NCBI RefSeq assembly: GCF_000374645.1
Contig: NZ_KB894803.1
Span: 164,365-228,364, forward strand
DNA length: 64,000 bases
Direction: 5' to 3'
Source: Arhodomonas aquaeolei DSM 8974
GTDB lineage: Bacteria; Pseudomonadota; Gammaproteobacteria; Nitrococcales; Nitrococcaceae
The notes under the pieces were generated by a model, which searched no databases, was not told the DNA's origin, and worked only from the letters and a program-made list of their open reading frames with translations. The translations under genes and the position numbers were made by a program. Each line of letters starts with the position of its first letter. Position 1 is the stretch's first letter. Below are positions 21,149 through 32,792 of the stretch, piece after piece.

Positions 21149-21175
21149 TTAGCACTCGCCACAGGTGAGTGCTAA
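21149..21175. promoter_or_regulatory. CIRCE operator (HrcA binding site)
   Basis: TTAGCACTC-N9-GAGTGCTAA, an exact match to the conserved CIRCE heat-shock operator. It sits 63 bp upstream of groES and overlaps the predicted transcription start. HrcA repression of groESL follows from established knowledge of this operator; hrcA itself is not in the window. Confidence 0.95.
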
Positions 21176-21202
21176 TGATAGTCAGCTCATCGGGTCAGTC
21201 AA
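21175..21202 (-). promoter_or_regulatory. Sigma-70-type promoter of groESL
   Basis: On the minus strand TTGACT (21197-21202), a 16-bp spacer, then TATCAT (21175-21180). The -10 abuts the CIRCE operator, so HrcA would block initiation. I see no obvious sigma-32 promoter. Confidence 0.75.
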
Positions 21203-21333
21203 TAGCCGTGCGCCCGTGTCAGCGGCGGCGCCCCGGCGTGCCGCTGTGGGTTGGGGTGGCGATGGTACAATTCAACCGCCGCGCCGCCGCCGGGCGGCAT
21301 CCGTTCCCGCAAAACCGGCCAGTGGAGGTCCCC

Positions 21334-21669
21334 GTGTCCGAGCCGCATCTCGTCGCGCTGTCCACCTGTCCCGACCGCGAGACCGCCGAGCGCATCGCCG
21401 ACGCCCTGGTCGGCGGTCATCACGCCGCCTGCGTGAACATCATCCCTGGACTGACCTCCGTGTACCGCTGGGCCGGGGAGGTGCACCACGACCCGGAGCT
21501 GCTGCTGGTGGCGAAGACTACCCGCGAGGCCTTTCCGCGCCTGGAGGCGGCGATCCGCGAGAACCATCCGGATGAACTTCCGGAGATCATCGCGGTCCCC
21601 ATAGCCGCGGGCCTGGCGGGTTATCTGCAGTGGGTCACGGAGCAGACCGCCGGGGCCGCCGCGGACTGA
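21334..21669 (+). CDS. cutA: CutA1-like divalent-cation tolerance protein
   Basis: A 111-residue trimeric, PII-like small protein. Family motifs: ALSTCPDRETAERIADALV, AACVNIIPGLTSVYRWAGEV, and LPEIIAVPIAAGLAGYLQWV. I choose the GTG at 21334 because GGAGG lies 5 bases upstream; longer in-frame starts lack support. It precedes dsbD, the same order as in other gammaproteobacteria. Biochemical role is still unclear (historically copper tolerance). Confidence 0.92.
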   Translation: MSEPHLVALSTCPDRETAERIADALVGGHHAACVNIIPGLTSVYRWAGEVHHDPELLLVAKTTREAFPRLEAAIRENHPDELPEIIAVPIAAGLAGYLQWVTEQTAGAAAD

Positions 21670-21695
21670 GGTCCGCGCAAGCACCGAATCCGGCG

Positions 21696-23591
21696 ATGGC
21701 GGAGGCCATGCAAGACACCCGCGACGACATATCCCCGGGCGGCCCGGCGCCGCGCCTGTGCTGCCGGCTCGCCCTGCTGCTGGCGCTGCTCTTCACGCTC
21801 GTCGCCCCCGCGCAGGCGGGCGTGCTTTCCGACACGGTCGGCGGCCAGCGCGACCTGCTGCCCGTGGAGCAGGCCTTTCCGCTGTCCGTTGAGCGCGTCT
21901 CCGAGGACCGCATCGTGGCGACCTGGTCCGTCCAGGACGGCTACTATCTCTACCGGGACAAGATCGCGTTCCGCACCACCGGTGGTGACGATGCCGTGGT
22001 CCGCGTGGAGCGTCCGCCGGCGGAGATCGAGGAGGACCCCTATTTCGGCGAGGTGGGGATCTACCGCGAGCCGGTGTCGATGTCCATCTACGTCGACCGC
22101 GCCGGGCCGCTGACCCTGGAGGCGGACTACCAGGGCTGCTCCGAGACCGGTGTGTGCTATCCGCCGGCGACTACCACCGTTTCCGTGCCCGCCGCGGGCG
22201 CGGGGGGCGGCGGCCCGGCTGCCGCTGCCGGGGTGTTCGGTGGCACGCTGGGCAATACGCTCGCGAGTGGCCGGGTGCTCCCGGTGCTCGGCGGCTTCTT
22301 CGTCGCCGGTCTGCTGCTCGCGTTCACCGCCTGTCTCTACCCGATGGTGCCCATCCTTTCCGGGCTGATCGCTGGCGACAGCCGCCGCACCGGCTGGCGG
22401 GCGTTCTGGCTGTCACTGGTCTACATCGAGGCCACCGCCGTGACCTACGCCCTCGCCGGCGTGCTCGCCGGGCTGTCCGGGGCGGCGGTGCAGGCGCAGA
22501 TGCAGGGGCCGTGGGTGCTCGGCGGCTTCATTGCGCTGCTGGTGGTGATGGCGCTGGCCATGTTCGGCGTCATCAACTTCCAGCTCCCGAGTGGCTGGCA
22601 GACCCGGCTGACCGCGCTCTCCCACCGCCAGCGCGGCGGCACGGTCGTCGGCGTACTGGTGATGGGAGTGCTCTCGGCGCTGATCGTCGGTGCCTGCTCG
22701 GGGCCGGCGCTGATCGCCGCGCTCGCCTACATCGGCACCACCGGCAATGCCTGGCTCGGCGGGCTGGCGCTGTTCGTCCTCGCCAACGGCATGGGCGTGC
22801 CGCTGCTGGTGGTGGGGACCGCCGCCGGACGCTGGCTGCCGAAGGCGGGCCCGTGGATGCAGGCCGTGCGTGCCGGCGGGGGCGTGCTCCTCCTTGCCGT
22901 GGCCATCTACCTGCTGGACCGGCTCGTCCCCGGTGCGCTGACGCTCGGCCTCTGGGGTGTGCTGCTGATCGGCTGTGGCGTGTTCATCGGCGCCTTTGAC
23001 CGCCTCGGGCCCGGTGCGTCGGCGTCCCGGCGCCTGCGCAAGGCCGGCGGCCTGGTCCTCGCGCTGTGGGGAACGGTCGCGCTGGTCGGGGCGTCCGCGG
23101 GGGGCGACGACCTCTGGCGGCCGTTGGCGTCGCTGGAGGCGGACGCCGGTACGCCGGCCGTGGTGGCGGCGCAGGAGGGCGGTGATGCGGGCGCGGCGCG
23201 TTCGTCCGCCGGTGGCTTCCGCGAGGTGGCCGATCTCGCCGGTCTGCGTGATGCGCTCGCCGACGCCCGTGCCGCGGGCGAGCCCGCCCTGGTGGACTTC
23301 TATGCCGACTGGTGCGTTTACTGCATCAAGCTCGACGAGGAGACGTTCTCCAGTGCGCGGGTGCGCGAGCGCCTCGCCGACGCCCGGCTGCTGCGGGTGG
23401 ACGTCACCGAGATGGACGCCACGGACAAGCGGTTGCTGGAGCGCTACGACGTCTACCTGCCGCCAGCGGTGATGCTCTTCGGGGCCGACGGCGAGGAGCG
23501 TCGCGAGCTCCGGGTGGTGGGCTTCGTGGGCCCGGACGAGTTCCTGGGCCGGCTGGCCCGGGCCTGGGATGACGACGGGGCCGCGGGATGA
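21696..23591 (+). CDS. dsbD: Thiol:disulfide interchange protein DsbD
   Basis: About 631 residues. It moves electrons from cytosolic thioredoxin across the inner membrane to periplasmic partners. Order: signal peptide (LALLLALLFTLVAPAQA), periplasmic N-domain with the Cys pair in CSETGVCYPP, a membrane domain with redox Cys in FTACLYPMVP and VGACSGPAL, then a C-terminal thioredoxin domain with DWCVYC. The membrane Cys motifs differ slightly from E. coli (ACLYP for PCVLP). The start is uncertain: ATG at 21696 or 21708, both overlapping nothing. The stop overlaps the downstream TlpA-like gene (ATGA). Confidence 0.92.
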   Translation: MAEAMQDTRDDISPGGPAPRLCCRLALLLALLFTLVAPAQAGVLSDTVGGQRDLLPVEQAFPLSVERVSEDRIVATWSVQDGYYLYRDKIAFRTTGGDDAVVRVERPPAEIEEDPYFGEVGIYREPVSMSIYVDRAGPLTLEADYQGCSETGVCYPPATTTVSVPAAGAGGGGPAAAAGVFGGTLGNTLASGRVLPVLGGFFVAGLLLAFTACLYPMVPILSGLIAGDSRRTGWRAFWLSLVYIEATAVTYALAGVLAGLSGAAVQAQMQGPWVLGGFIALLVVMALAMFGVINFQLPSGWQTRLTALSHRQRGGTVVGVLVMGVLSALIVGACSGPALIAALAYIGTTGNAWLGGLALFVLANGMGVPLLVVGTAAGRWLPKAGPWMQAVRAGGGVLLLAVAIYLLDRLVPGALTLGLWGVLLIGCGVFIGAFDRLGPGASASRRLRKAGGLVLALWGTVALVGASAGGDDLWRPLASLEADAGTPAVVAAQEGGDAGAARSSAGGFREVADLAGLRDALADARAAGEPALVDFYADWCVYCIKLDEETFSSARVRERLADARLLRVDVTEMDATDKRLLERYDVYLPPAVMLFGADGEERRELRVVGFVGPDEFLGRLARAWDDDGAAG

Positions 23592-24106
23592 TGCGACACA
23601 TGCGCCGGACCATCTATATCGCGCTCGCCGTCCTCCTCGGCGTCGCCATCGGCGCCGGCGGGCTGGTCTGGTACCAGCAGCGCCAGCCGGAGATGCGCCC
23701 GGTGTTCTCGCTGCCGGGGCTCGACGGCGAGCGTCACGCCATCACCGAGTGGGACGGGCAGGTGATCGTGCTCAACTTCTGGGCGAGCTGGTGTCCACCG
23801 TGCCGCGAGGAGATCCCGCTGTTCAACGAGCTGCAGTCGCGCTTCGGCGACGTGCGCTTCCTCGGCGTGGCGGTGGACCGGCTGGACGCGGTGAGGCGGT
23901 TCATGGACGAGCAGCCGCTGAAATACCCCACCCTTCACGGCCTCGGCATGGCCATGGATGTGCAGGCCCGTTACGGCAACGATGCGGGTACGCTGCCCTA
24001 CACCGTGGTCATTGACCGCGAGGGGCGCATACGCCACATCTTCGCCCGCCAGGTTCACCGCGGCGAGCTTGCGCCGATCCTGGAAGAGCTCTCCGGCGGG
24101 GGTTGA
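23588..24106 (+). CDS. Membrane-anchored TlpA/ResA-type thioredoxin
   Basis: 172 residues: an N-terminal anchor helix (about 8-27) and a periplasmic thioredoxin domain with active site WCPPC (Cys69/Cys72) and the cis-Pro region GTLPYTVVIDREG. These proteins reduce disulfides in cytochrome c maturation or other envelope proteins. Start codon overlaps the dsbD stop (ATGA), so DsbD is almost certainly its electron donor. Confidence 0.92.
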   Translation: MMRHMRRTIYIALAVLLGVAIGAGGLVWYQQRQPEMRPVFSLPGLDGERHAITEWDGQVIVLNFWASWCPPCREEIPLFNELQSRFGDVRFLGVAVDRLDAVRRFMDEQPLKYPTLHGLGMAMDVQARYGNDAGTLPYTVVIDREGRIRHIFARQVHRGELAPILEELSGGG

Positions 24107-24253
24107 TCGCGCCTTTCCGCTGCCGCGAAATGGCTGCCAAAAGCGGCGAAAAGGCGGGGAAATCCGGACAATTGGACAAACCCGTTTCAGGCGTTCAGAA
24201 TACGCGGCTGACGACAGCCATCGGGTATGGCTGTCGCCATTCGAGGAAGGGCA

Positions 24254-24697
24254 ATGGCGACGCTACTGCTGATCAACGGTCCCAATCTCAACCTGCTCGG
24301 CCGGCGGGAGCCGGCGCACTACGGGCAGGCGAGCCTCGAGTCCATCGAGAAGGGCCTTGTTGGGCGGGCGCGGGCGGCCGGCAGCGAGCTGGCGTGCTTC
24401 CAGAGCAACGCCGAGCACGAGATCGTCGAGCGCATCCACCGCGCCGCGGACGATGCCGTGGATTTTATCATCATCAATCCGGCGGCGTTCACCCACACCA
24501 GCGTGGCCATCCGTGATGCACTCCTCGGAGTGGCGATCCCGTTCATCGAGGTCCACCTCTCCAACGTGCATGCGCGTGAGCCCTTCCGCCGGCATTCCTA
24601 TCTCTCCGATCGTGCCGTGGGGGTGATCGCCGGCCTCGGCGCGGACGGCTATGAATACGCCTTGGACGCAGCGCTTCGGCGTGCGGGACAGGACTGA
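24254..24697 (+). CDS. aroQ: 3-dehydroquinate dehydratase, type II
   Basis: A 147-residue dodecameric shikimate-pathway enzyme that removes water from 3-dehydroquinate. Motifs: [16 protein letters not shown], the flexible lid with catalytic Arg/Tyr (RREPAHYG), [16 protein letters not shown], and the catalytic His region [14 protein letters not shown]. The ATG at 24254 follows GAGGAAGGG. It precedes accB and accC, a common gammaproteobacterial order. Confidence 0.96.
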   Translation: MATLLLINGPNLNLLGRREPAHYGQASLESIEKGLVGRARAAGSELACFQSNAEHEIVERIHRAADDAVDFIIINPAAFTHTSVAIRDALLGVAIPFIEVHLSNVHAREPFRRHSYLSDRAVGVIAGLGADGYEYALDAALRRAGQD

Positions 24698-24703
24698 TAA
24701 CTC

Positions 24704-25171
24704 ATGGATATTCGCAAGATCAAGCGCCTCATCGAGCTGCTCGAGGAATCGGGCATCAACGAAATCGAGATCTGCGAGGGCGAGGAGTCGGTGCGCATCA
24801 GCCGCGGCGCTCCGGACGCCCCGGCGGCGCCGGTACACTACCAGATGCCGCCCCAGGCGGCGGCCCCGCCCGCAGCCGCCCCCGCCGCGCCGGCGGCGGA
24901 CGGGCCTTCCGGCGAGGCGGCGCCCGCCGAGCCCACCGGCCACACGGTGCGCTCGCCCATGGTGGGGACCTTCTACCGTTCCCCGTCGCCGGGCTCGACG
25001 GCGTTCGTCGAGGAGGGGCAGCAGGTCGAGGTCGGCGATACGCTGTGCATCATCGAGGCCATGAAGATGCTCAACCAGATCGAGGCCGACAAGGCCGGCA
25101 CGGTGCGCAGTATCCTCGTCGAGAACGGCCAGCCCGTGGAGTTCGACCAGGCGCTGTTCGTCATCGACTGA
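24704..25171 (+). CDS. accB: Biotin carboxyl carrier protein of acetyl-CoA carboxylase
   Basis: 155 residues. It carries biotin for the first step of fatty-acid synthesis. The N-terminal helical domain ([16 protein letters not shown]) is joined by an Ala/Pro linker (about 45-75) to the biotinyl domain, where EAMKM places biotin on Lys121. It lies 6 bp after aroQ and 33 bp before accC, forming one operon. Confidence 0.97.
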   Translation: MDIRKIKRLIELLEESGINEIEICEGEESVRISRGAPDAPAAPVHYQMPPQAAAPPAAAPAAPAADGPSGEAAPAEPTGHTVRSPMVGTFYRSPSPGSTAFVEEGQQVEVGDTLCIIEAMKMLNQIEADKAGTVRSILVENGQPVEFDQALFVID

Positions 25172-25204
25172 GCGTGCGCCCCCACTCGCTAACGGATAGT
25201 CAAC

Positions 25205-26548
25205 ATGCTGGATAAAGTCGTCATCGCGAACCGCGGCGAGATCGCCCTGCGTATCCTGCGCGCCTGCCGCGAGCTCGGCGTGCGAACCGTGGCCGTGCAC
25301 TCCAGTGCCGACCGCGAGCTCAAGCACGTGCGCCTTGCCGACGAGTCGGTGTGCATCGGCCCGCCCCCGTCCGGGGAGAGCTATCTCAACATCCCCGCGA
25401 TCATCTCCGCGGCGGAGGTCACCGACGCGGTCGCCATCCATCCCGGCTACGGCTTCCTCTCGGAGAACGCCGACTTCGCCGAGCGTGTGGAGAACTCCGG
25501 GTTCGTGTTCATCGGCCCGCGCGCGGAGACCATCCGCATGATGGGCGACAAGGTCTCGGCGATCGAGGCCATGAAGGAGGCGGGGATCCCCTGTGTGCCG
25601 GGCTCGGGCGGCCCCCTCGGCGAGGACAGCGAGGAGAACCTGGCCACCGCCGCGCGTATCGGCTATCCGGTGATCATCAAGGCGGCCGCCGGTGGCGGCG
25701 GGCGCGGCATGCGCGTGGTGCGCAGCGAGGCGAACCTCCTGCACGCGATCTCCGTGACCCGGGCCGAGGCGCAGAACTCCTTCGGCAGCGACGTCGTCTA
25801 CATGGAGAAGTACCTGGACGACCCGCGCCACGTGGAGATCCAGGTGCTCGCCGACCAGCACGGCAACGCCATCCACCTCGGCGAGCGCGACTGCTCCATG
25901 CAGCGCCGCCACCAGAAGGTGATCGAGGAGAGCCCCGCGCCGGGGCTCACGCCGGAGCAGCGTCGCGACATCGGCGAGCGCTGCGCCGAGGCCTGCCGGC
26001 AGCTCGGCTACCGTGGTGCCGGCACCTTCGAGTTCCTCTACCAGGACGGGCGCTTCTACTTCATCGAGATGAATACCCGCATCCAGGTGGAGCACCCGAT
26101 CACCGAGCAGGTCACCGGCGTGGACCTGGTCGCCGAGCAGCTGCGCGTCGCCGCCGGCGAGCCGCTGCGCTACCGCCAGGAGGACATCACCTGGCGTGGC
26201 CACGCCATCGAGTGCCGGATCAACGCCGAGGACCCGCGTTCGTTCATCCCGTCACCGGGCAAGATCACCCAGTTCCACGCCCCGGGCGGTCCGGGCGTGC
26301 GGGTGGACTCGCACATCTACTCCAGCTACGTGGTGCCGCCCCACTACGACTCCATGATCGGCAAGATCATCACCTGGGCGGACGACCGCGACAGCGCCAT
26401 CGCGCGTATGCGCACCGCGCTTACCGAGCTGGTGGTCGACGGCGTGAAGACCAATGCCGAGCTCCACCTGGACCTGCTCAGCGATTCCGCCTTCCGTGCC
26501 GGCGGGACCAATATCCACTACCTGGAGAAGAAGCTGGGCCTGGGCTGA
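25205..26548 (+). CDS. accC: Biotin carboxylase subunit of acetyl-CoA carboxylase
   Basis: A 447-residue ATP-grasp enzyme that carboxylates biotin on AccB. Motifs: [15 protein letters not shown], the ATP-grasp Gly loop [30 protein letters not shown] and [14 protein letters not shown] with catalytic Glu/Arg. Its stop codon lies in a hairpin shared with the convergent permease gene. Confidence 0.98.
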   Translation: MLDKVVIANRGEIALRILRACRELGVRTVAVHSSADRELKHVRLADESVCIGPPPSGESYLNIPAIISAAEVTDAVAIHPGYGFLSENADFAERVENSGFVFIGPRAETIRMMGDKVSAIEAMKEAGIPCVPGSGGPLGEDSEENLATAARIGYPVIIKAAAGGGGRGMRVVRSEANLLHAISVTRAEAQNSFGSDVVYMEKYLDDPRHVEIQVLADQHGNAIHLGERDCSMQRRHQKVIEESPAPGLTPEQRRDIGERCAEACRQLGYRGAGTFEFLYQDGRFYFIEMNTRIQVEHPITEQVTGVDLVAEQLRVAAGEPLRYRQEDITWRGHAIECRINAEDPRSFIPSPGKITQFHAPGGPGVRVDSHIYSSYVVPPHYDSMIGKIITWADDRDSAIARMRTALTELVVDGVKTNAELHLDLLSDSAFRAGGTNIHYLEKKLGLG

Positions 26549-26567
26549 GGTTGCCCCTCAGCCCCAG
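26540..26567. terminator. Hairpin between convergent accC and TSUP genes
   Basis: CTGGGCTGAGG pairs with CCTCAGCCCCAG around a short loop. The stem includes or touches both stop codons. No T-run. Confidence 0.4.
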
Positions 26568-27352
26568 AGCAGGCGCACGCCGACCACCACCAGCAGCAGC
26601 GCGAAGGCGCGCTTGAGCGTGCGCTGGGGCAGGCGGCTGGCGAGTCGGGCCCCCACCGGCGCGAGCAGCACGCTGGCCGCGGCGAGGCCGGCCACTGCCG
26701 GCCAGTACACGAAGCCCGTCGCGCCGCTCGGCAGCTCGCTGGTGGCGTGCATGCCGCCGGCGATGACGAAGCCCAGCGAGCCCGCCAGGGCGATGGGCAG
26801 GCCCGCCGCCGCGGAGGTCCCCACGGCGTAGCGCATGGGCACACCGCACCAGGCCAGGAAGGGCACCGTGAGGCTGCCGCCACCGATGCCCACGATGCTC
26901 GAGATCGCCCCGAATCCCAGGCCGGTGGAGGCGAGCCCGGTGTGCCCCGGTACCTGCCGGTGGGCCGGCGGCTGGCCACCGAGGGCCATGCGCAGCGCCA
27001 TCACCACCGCGAAGATGCCGAATACGCTCTTCAGCATCTCCCCGGGCATCATGCCCGCGATCTGGGCGCCGCCGATCGCGCCGACGGCGAGCCCCGCGGC
27101 CAGCGGCCGCCAGATGGCCCAGCGGATGTTGCCGAGCCGCGCGTGGGCGCGCAGCGAGGACAGCGAGGTGACGATGATGGTGGCCAGCGAGCTGCCGACC
27201 GCGAGGTGGGTGGCGATGTCCGTGCTCAGGCCCTGTAGCGCGAACACGCCGAGCAGGGTGGGGACGATGATCAGCCCGCCGCCGATGCCGAACAGGCCGG
27301 AGGCGAAGCCGGCGGCAGCGCCGGTCAGCAGGTAGGCGATCAGGGTTTCCAA
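26558..27352 (-). CDS. TSUP family (TauE/SafE) permease
   Basis: A 264-residue inner-membrane protein with about eight helices and the duplicated TSUP layout: AAAGFASGLFGIGGGLIIVPTLL in the first half and GAISSIVGIGGGSLTVPFL in the second. Such proteins export or import sulfite, sulfonates or related anions. The start is TTG at 27352, supported by GGGAGG upstream. The substrate is unknown. Confidence 0.9.
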   Translation of the reverse strand: METLIAYLLTGAAAGFASGLFGIGGGLIIVPTLLGVFALQGLSTDIATHLAVGSSLATIIVTSLSSLRAHARLGNIRWAIWRPLAAGLAVGAIGGAQIAGMMPGEMLKSVFGIFAVVMALRMALGGQPPAHRQVPGHTGLASTGLGFGAISSIVGIGGGSLTVPFLAWCGVPMRYAVGTSAAAGLPIALAGSLGFVIAGGMHATSELPSGATGFVYWPAVAGLAAASVLLAPVGARLASRLPQRTLKRAFALLLVVVGVRLLWG

Positions 27353-27600
27353 GGGACCTCCCGGTTTGCCGCGTCGGGTGGCGCCGGGCCGGCGCCGCCG
27401 GCCCAGTATCGCAGATCATGGCTGGCGGCGGGTGGGCCCGGACATGTGGCTTTCCGCGGCGGAAGGTCCTGTCCGGCGGTTTCCCTCGGGGCCCGCACGT
27501 GCCCGGGGGGCAACGCGCGGACCGGCCGGGGCATGACAATACCGCTGGAAAGATTAGTACAATAGGCGCCAGCTATATCATCGATAGGGGGCTTGAACCC

Positions 27601-28560
27601 ATGCGCGTGGACTCCGTCTGCATCCTCGGCGGCTCCGGCTTCGTCGGCCGGCACATCGCCAACCGCCTCGCGAACACCCCGGTGCGTATCCGGGTGATCA
27701 CCACCAATCGCGAGCGCAGCCGGCACCTGCTGCCCATCCCCAACCTGGAGCTGGTGGAGGCGGACATCCACGATGCGGACACCCTGCGCCGGGAGATCTC
27801 CGGTTTCGATGCCGTGATCAACCTGGTCGGCGTGCTCAACGACGAGCCGGGCCGGGGGCGCGGCTTCGACGAGGTCCATGTACGCCTGGTGCGCAACCTG
27901 GTCGAGGGGGCCCGTGCCGCCGGCGTGAAGCGGCTGCTGCACATGAGCGCCCTGGGTGCCGCCCCCGAGGCGCCGAGCCGTTACCAGCAGACCAAGGCCG
28001 AGGGCGAGCGTATCGCCATGGAGGCCAATCGTGCGGGCTTCGGGGTCACGGTCTTCCGCCCGTCGGTGATCTTCGGGCCGGAGGACAACTTCCTCAATCA
28101 GTTCGCCACCATGCTGCGCATGGCGCCGTTCCTGCCGCTGCCCACCCCCGAGGCGCGGTTCAAGCCGGTGTACGTGGGTGACGTGGCCCAGGCGTTCGTG
28201 AACTGCCTCAACGATGCGGACACCTTCGGCGAGCGCTACGAGCTGTGCGGGCCGTCGGTCTATACCCTGCGCGAGCTGGTGAGCTACTGCGCCGAGCTGA
28301 TCGGCACGAACAAGCCCATCATCGGTCTCTCCGACCGGCTCTCGCGGCTGCAGGCGCGGGTGATGGAGCGCGTGCCCGGCAAGCCCTACTCCATGGACAA
28401 CTACCTCTCCAGCCAGGTGGACAACGTCTGCAGCGACGACGGCCTGGCCCGGCTGGGGATCCATCCCACCGCCGTGGAGGCGGTGGTGCCGATGTACGTC
28501 GGCCGGCGACGCCAGCGACAGTACTACAACCGCTTCCGCCGCAGCGCCCGCCGGGTCTGA
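27601..28560 (+). CDS. NAD(P)-binding protein, complex I NDUFA9-like family
   Basis: A 319-residue atypical short-chain dehydrogenase/epimerase. The N-terminal Rossmann motif is ILGGSGFVGRHIANRL; residues YQQTKAEGE hold a Tyr-x3-Lys-like pair. The sequence resembles the bacterial proteins annotated as NDUFA9 relatives; these are not proven complex I subunits in bacteria. The ATG at 27601 is chosen because the conserved fold starts at once and upstream frame is low-complexity. cca follows after 10 bp. Confidence 0.85.
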   Translation: MRVDSVCILGGSGFVGRHIANRLANTPVRIRVITTNRERSRHLLPIPNLELVEADIHDADTLRREISGFDAVINLVGVLNDEPGRGRGFDEVHVRLVRNLVEGARAAGVKRLLHMSALGAAPEAPSRYQQTKAEGERIAMEANRAGFGVTVFRPSVIFGPEDNFLNQFATMLRMAPFLPLPTPEARFKPVYVGDVAQAFVNCLNDADTFGERYELCGPSVYTLRELVSYCAELIGTNKPIIGLSDRLSRLQARVMERVPGKPYSMDNYLSSQVDNVCSDDGLARLGIHPTAVEAVVPMYVGRRRQRQYYNRFRRSARRV

Positions 28561-28570
28561 GGCGGGCGCC

Positions 28571-29803
28571 GTGCGCGCGTATCTCGTCGGCGGTGCGGTG
28601 CGCGACCGGCTCCTCGGGCTGGCGGTGCACGAGCGCGACTGGGTGGTGGTCGGCGCCACCCCCGAGGAGATGCGCGAGGCCGGCTATGAGCCGGTGGGCC
28701 GGGAGTTCCCGGTCTTCCTGCACCCGCGGACCCGCGAGGAGTACGCGCTGGCGCGCACCGAGCGCAAGACCGCGCGGGGCTATCACGGCTTCGAGTTCCA
28801 CGCCGCGCCGGACGTGACCCTGGAGCAGGACCTCGCCCGGCGCGATCTCACCGTCAACGCGATGGCGCAGGACGGGGACGGCACCGTCGTCGATCCCTAC
28901 GGCGGTCGCGCCGACCTCGACGCACGGCTGCTGCGTCACGTCTCCCCCGCCTTCCGCGAGGACCCGGTACGGATCCTGCGCCTGGCGCGCTTCGCCGCGC
29001 GCTTCGCGCCGCTCGGTTTTCGCGTGGCGGAGGAGACCCTGGCCCTGTGCCGGGAGATGGTCGAGGCCGGCGAGGTGGACGCGCTGGTCCCCGAGCGGGT
29101 CTGGCAGGAGTTCAGCCGGGCGCTGGTCAGCGACGCGCCCAGCGCCTTCGTGCGCGTGCTGCGCGAGTGTGGTGCCCTGGCCGTGCTGCTGCCCGAGGTC
29201 GACCGCCTCTTCGGTGTGCCCCAGCGCGCGGACTACCACCCGGAGATCGATACCGGCGAGCACGTCCTGATGTCGCTGGACGCCTGCGTGGGGCTCAGCG
29301 ACGAGCTCGCCACCCGTTTCGCCGTGCTGGTCCACGACCTGGGCAAGGGCGAGACCCCGGGCGACGAGCTGCCCCGTCACCGCGGCCACGAGGCGCGCGG
29401 GGTACCATTGGTCGATGCCGTGTGCGAGCGACTGCGGGTGCCCAACGCCTGCCGGGACACCGCCCGGGGCGTGACCCGTCACCACCTGCTCGCCCACCAG
29501 GCCCTGACGCTGCGGCCAGCGCGGGTGGTGAAGCTGTTCTCGGAGCTGGACGCCTTCCGCAAGCCGGAGCGCCTGACACGCTTCATCGACGCCTGCACCG
29601 CGGATGCACGGGGGCGCACCGGTTTCGCCGACAGCGAGTATCCTCAGGGACGCTATCTGCGGGACGCCTTCGGGGCCGCCTGCGGGGTCACCGCCCGGCC
29701 CTTCGTCGAGCAGGGCCTGAAGGGGCCGGCCATCGCCGAGGCCATGGCCGACGCCCGTGCGCGGGCCGTGGCGGCGGTCCGCGAGGACTGGCGGGCCGCG
29801 TGA
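28571..29803 (+). CDS. cca: Multifunctional CCA tRNA nucleotidyltransferase
   Basis: 410 residues; adds and repairs the 3' CCA end of tRNA. Class II nucleotidyltransferase motifs: YLVGGAVRDRLLG, HERDWVVVG, LARRDLTVNAMA and the RILRLARFAARF RNA-binding start. An HD phosphohydrolase domain (VHDLGKG and later HRGHEARG) follows, as in E. coli Cca. GTG start at 28571, 10 bp after the previous gene. Confidence 0.97.
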   Translation: MRAYLVGGAVRDRLLGLAVHERDWVVVGATPEEMREAGYEPVGREFPVFLHPRTREEYALARTERKTARGYHGFEFHAAPDVTLEQDLARRDLTVNAMAQDGDGTVVDPYGGRADLDARLLRHVSPAFREDPVRILRLARFAARFAPLGFRVAEETLALCREMVEAGEVDALVPERVWQEFSRALVSDAPSAFVRVLRECGALAVLLPEVDRLFGVPQRADYHPEIDTGEHVLMSLDACVGLSDELATRFAVLVHDLGKGETPGDELPRHRGHEARGVPLVDAVCERLRVPNACRDTARGVTRHHLLAHQALTLRPARVVKLFSELDAFRKPERLTRFIDACTADARGRTGFADSEYPQGRYLRDAFGAACGVTARPFVEQGLKGPAIAEAMADARARAVAAVREDWRAA

Positions 29804-29844
29804 ACGCCGCTGCCCCGCGGGGCGGCCACATCCAGGAGTCAGCG

Positions 29845-31733
<1,889 letters not shown>

Positions 31734-31737
<4 letters not shown>

Positions 31738-32618
31738 AGGTGGGCATGATCGGCCTCGGCGCCATGGGCGTCGGCATGGCCCGGAACCTGGCCCGTCACG
31801 ACCTGCTGGGTGCCGTGTGGAACCGCACCGCCGCCAAGGCGGACGCCCTGGCGCAGGAGCTCGGCGTGATGGCGGCACCGGACCCGGCGGCGGTAGCCGC
31901 GGAATGCGAGGTGGTGCTGACCTGCGTGTCTGCCGACGCGGACGTGCTGGAGATGGTGGATGCACTGCGCGAGGGGCTGCAGCCCGGCGGGGTGGTGGTG
32001 GACACCTCCACCATCAGCGTCGCCACGGTGAAGACCGCCGCGGAGCGGATCGCCGACGCCGGCGGGCGTTTCCTGGACGCGCCGGTGTCCGGCGGGCGCG
32101 AGGGTGCGGAGAACGGTCAGCTCGTGGTCATGGCCGGCGGCGACGCCGAGGCCCTGGTGCAGGCGATGCCGGCACTGGAGGCCATCGGCAAGTCGGTCAC
32201 GCACATGGGCGAGTCCGGCAGCGGCCAGGCCACCAAGGCGGTGAACCAGATCATGGTTGCCGGCATCAACCAGGCGGTGACCGAGGCCCTCGCCTTCGGC
32301 CAGGCCAGCGGCCTGGACATGGACCGTGTCATCGAGGTGGTCGGCGGCGGTGCCGCCGGCAACTGGTTCCTCAGCCACCGCGGCCCGACCATGGTGCGCG
32401 GCACCTTCGAGCCCGGCTTCAAGGCGGCGCTGCACCACAAGGACCTGGGCATCTGCCGGGAGATGCTCGAGCGCATGGGCGTGTCCCTGCCGGTGGTGGA
32501 GATGACGCTCAAGCACTACGAGCGGCTCATGGAGCAGGGCCACGGCGAGGAGGATATCTCCACGCTCTACCGCCTCAAGCAGGCGTTGTTCGAGGAGGGC
32601 AACCGCCGCTCTCTTTAG
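31734..32618 (+). CDS. Beta-hydroxyacid dehydrogenase (HIBADH/tartronate-semialdehyde reductase family)
   Basis: 294 residues. The N-terminal Rossmann fold has GMIGLGAMGVGMARNL, then the family motifs FLDAPVSGGREGA and GSGQATKAVNQI with catalytic Lys. The likely reaction is NAD(P)-linked oxidation or reduction of a 3-hydroxyacid or semialdehyde; the exact substrate (tartronate semialdehyde, 3-hydroxyisobutyrate, succinic semialdehyde) cannot be set. It is translationally coupled to speA through an ATGA overlap, which is unusual and may hint at a semialdehyde in polyamine metabolism. Confidence 0.88.
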
Positions 32619-32628
32619 TGTGCAGGCT

Positions 32629-32669
32629 CGCGGACAGGCCTCCCCGACACGGTACGGGGCCTGTCCGCG
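32629..32669 (+). terminator. Long stem-loop after the speA operon
   Basis: A 12-bp arm (32629-32640) matches 32658-32669 perfectly, with further CCCC/GGGG pairing inside. It lies 10 bp after the stop; no T-run follows. Confidence 0.5.
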
Positions 32670-32792
32670 GGCGCGCCGCTGGGGTAGGCTGTCGCCTTCA
32701 CGATTTCCCCATATTCCCCGTGAAAAACGGCAGGCCATGCAACTGACAGCGATCCCGGGCCGCCGGCCCGCGAGCGACATCCGGGAGGCGGC

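Noticed and set aside
24263..26203. 646-codon frame antisense to aroQ/accB/accC
   Set aside because: Fully covered by three firmly identified genes on the other strand.
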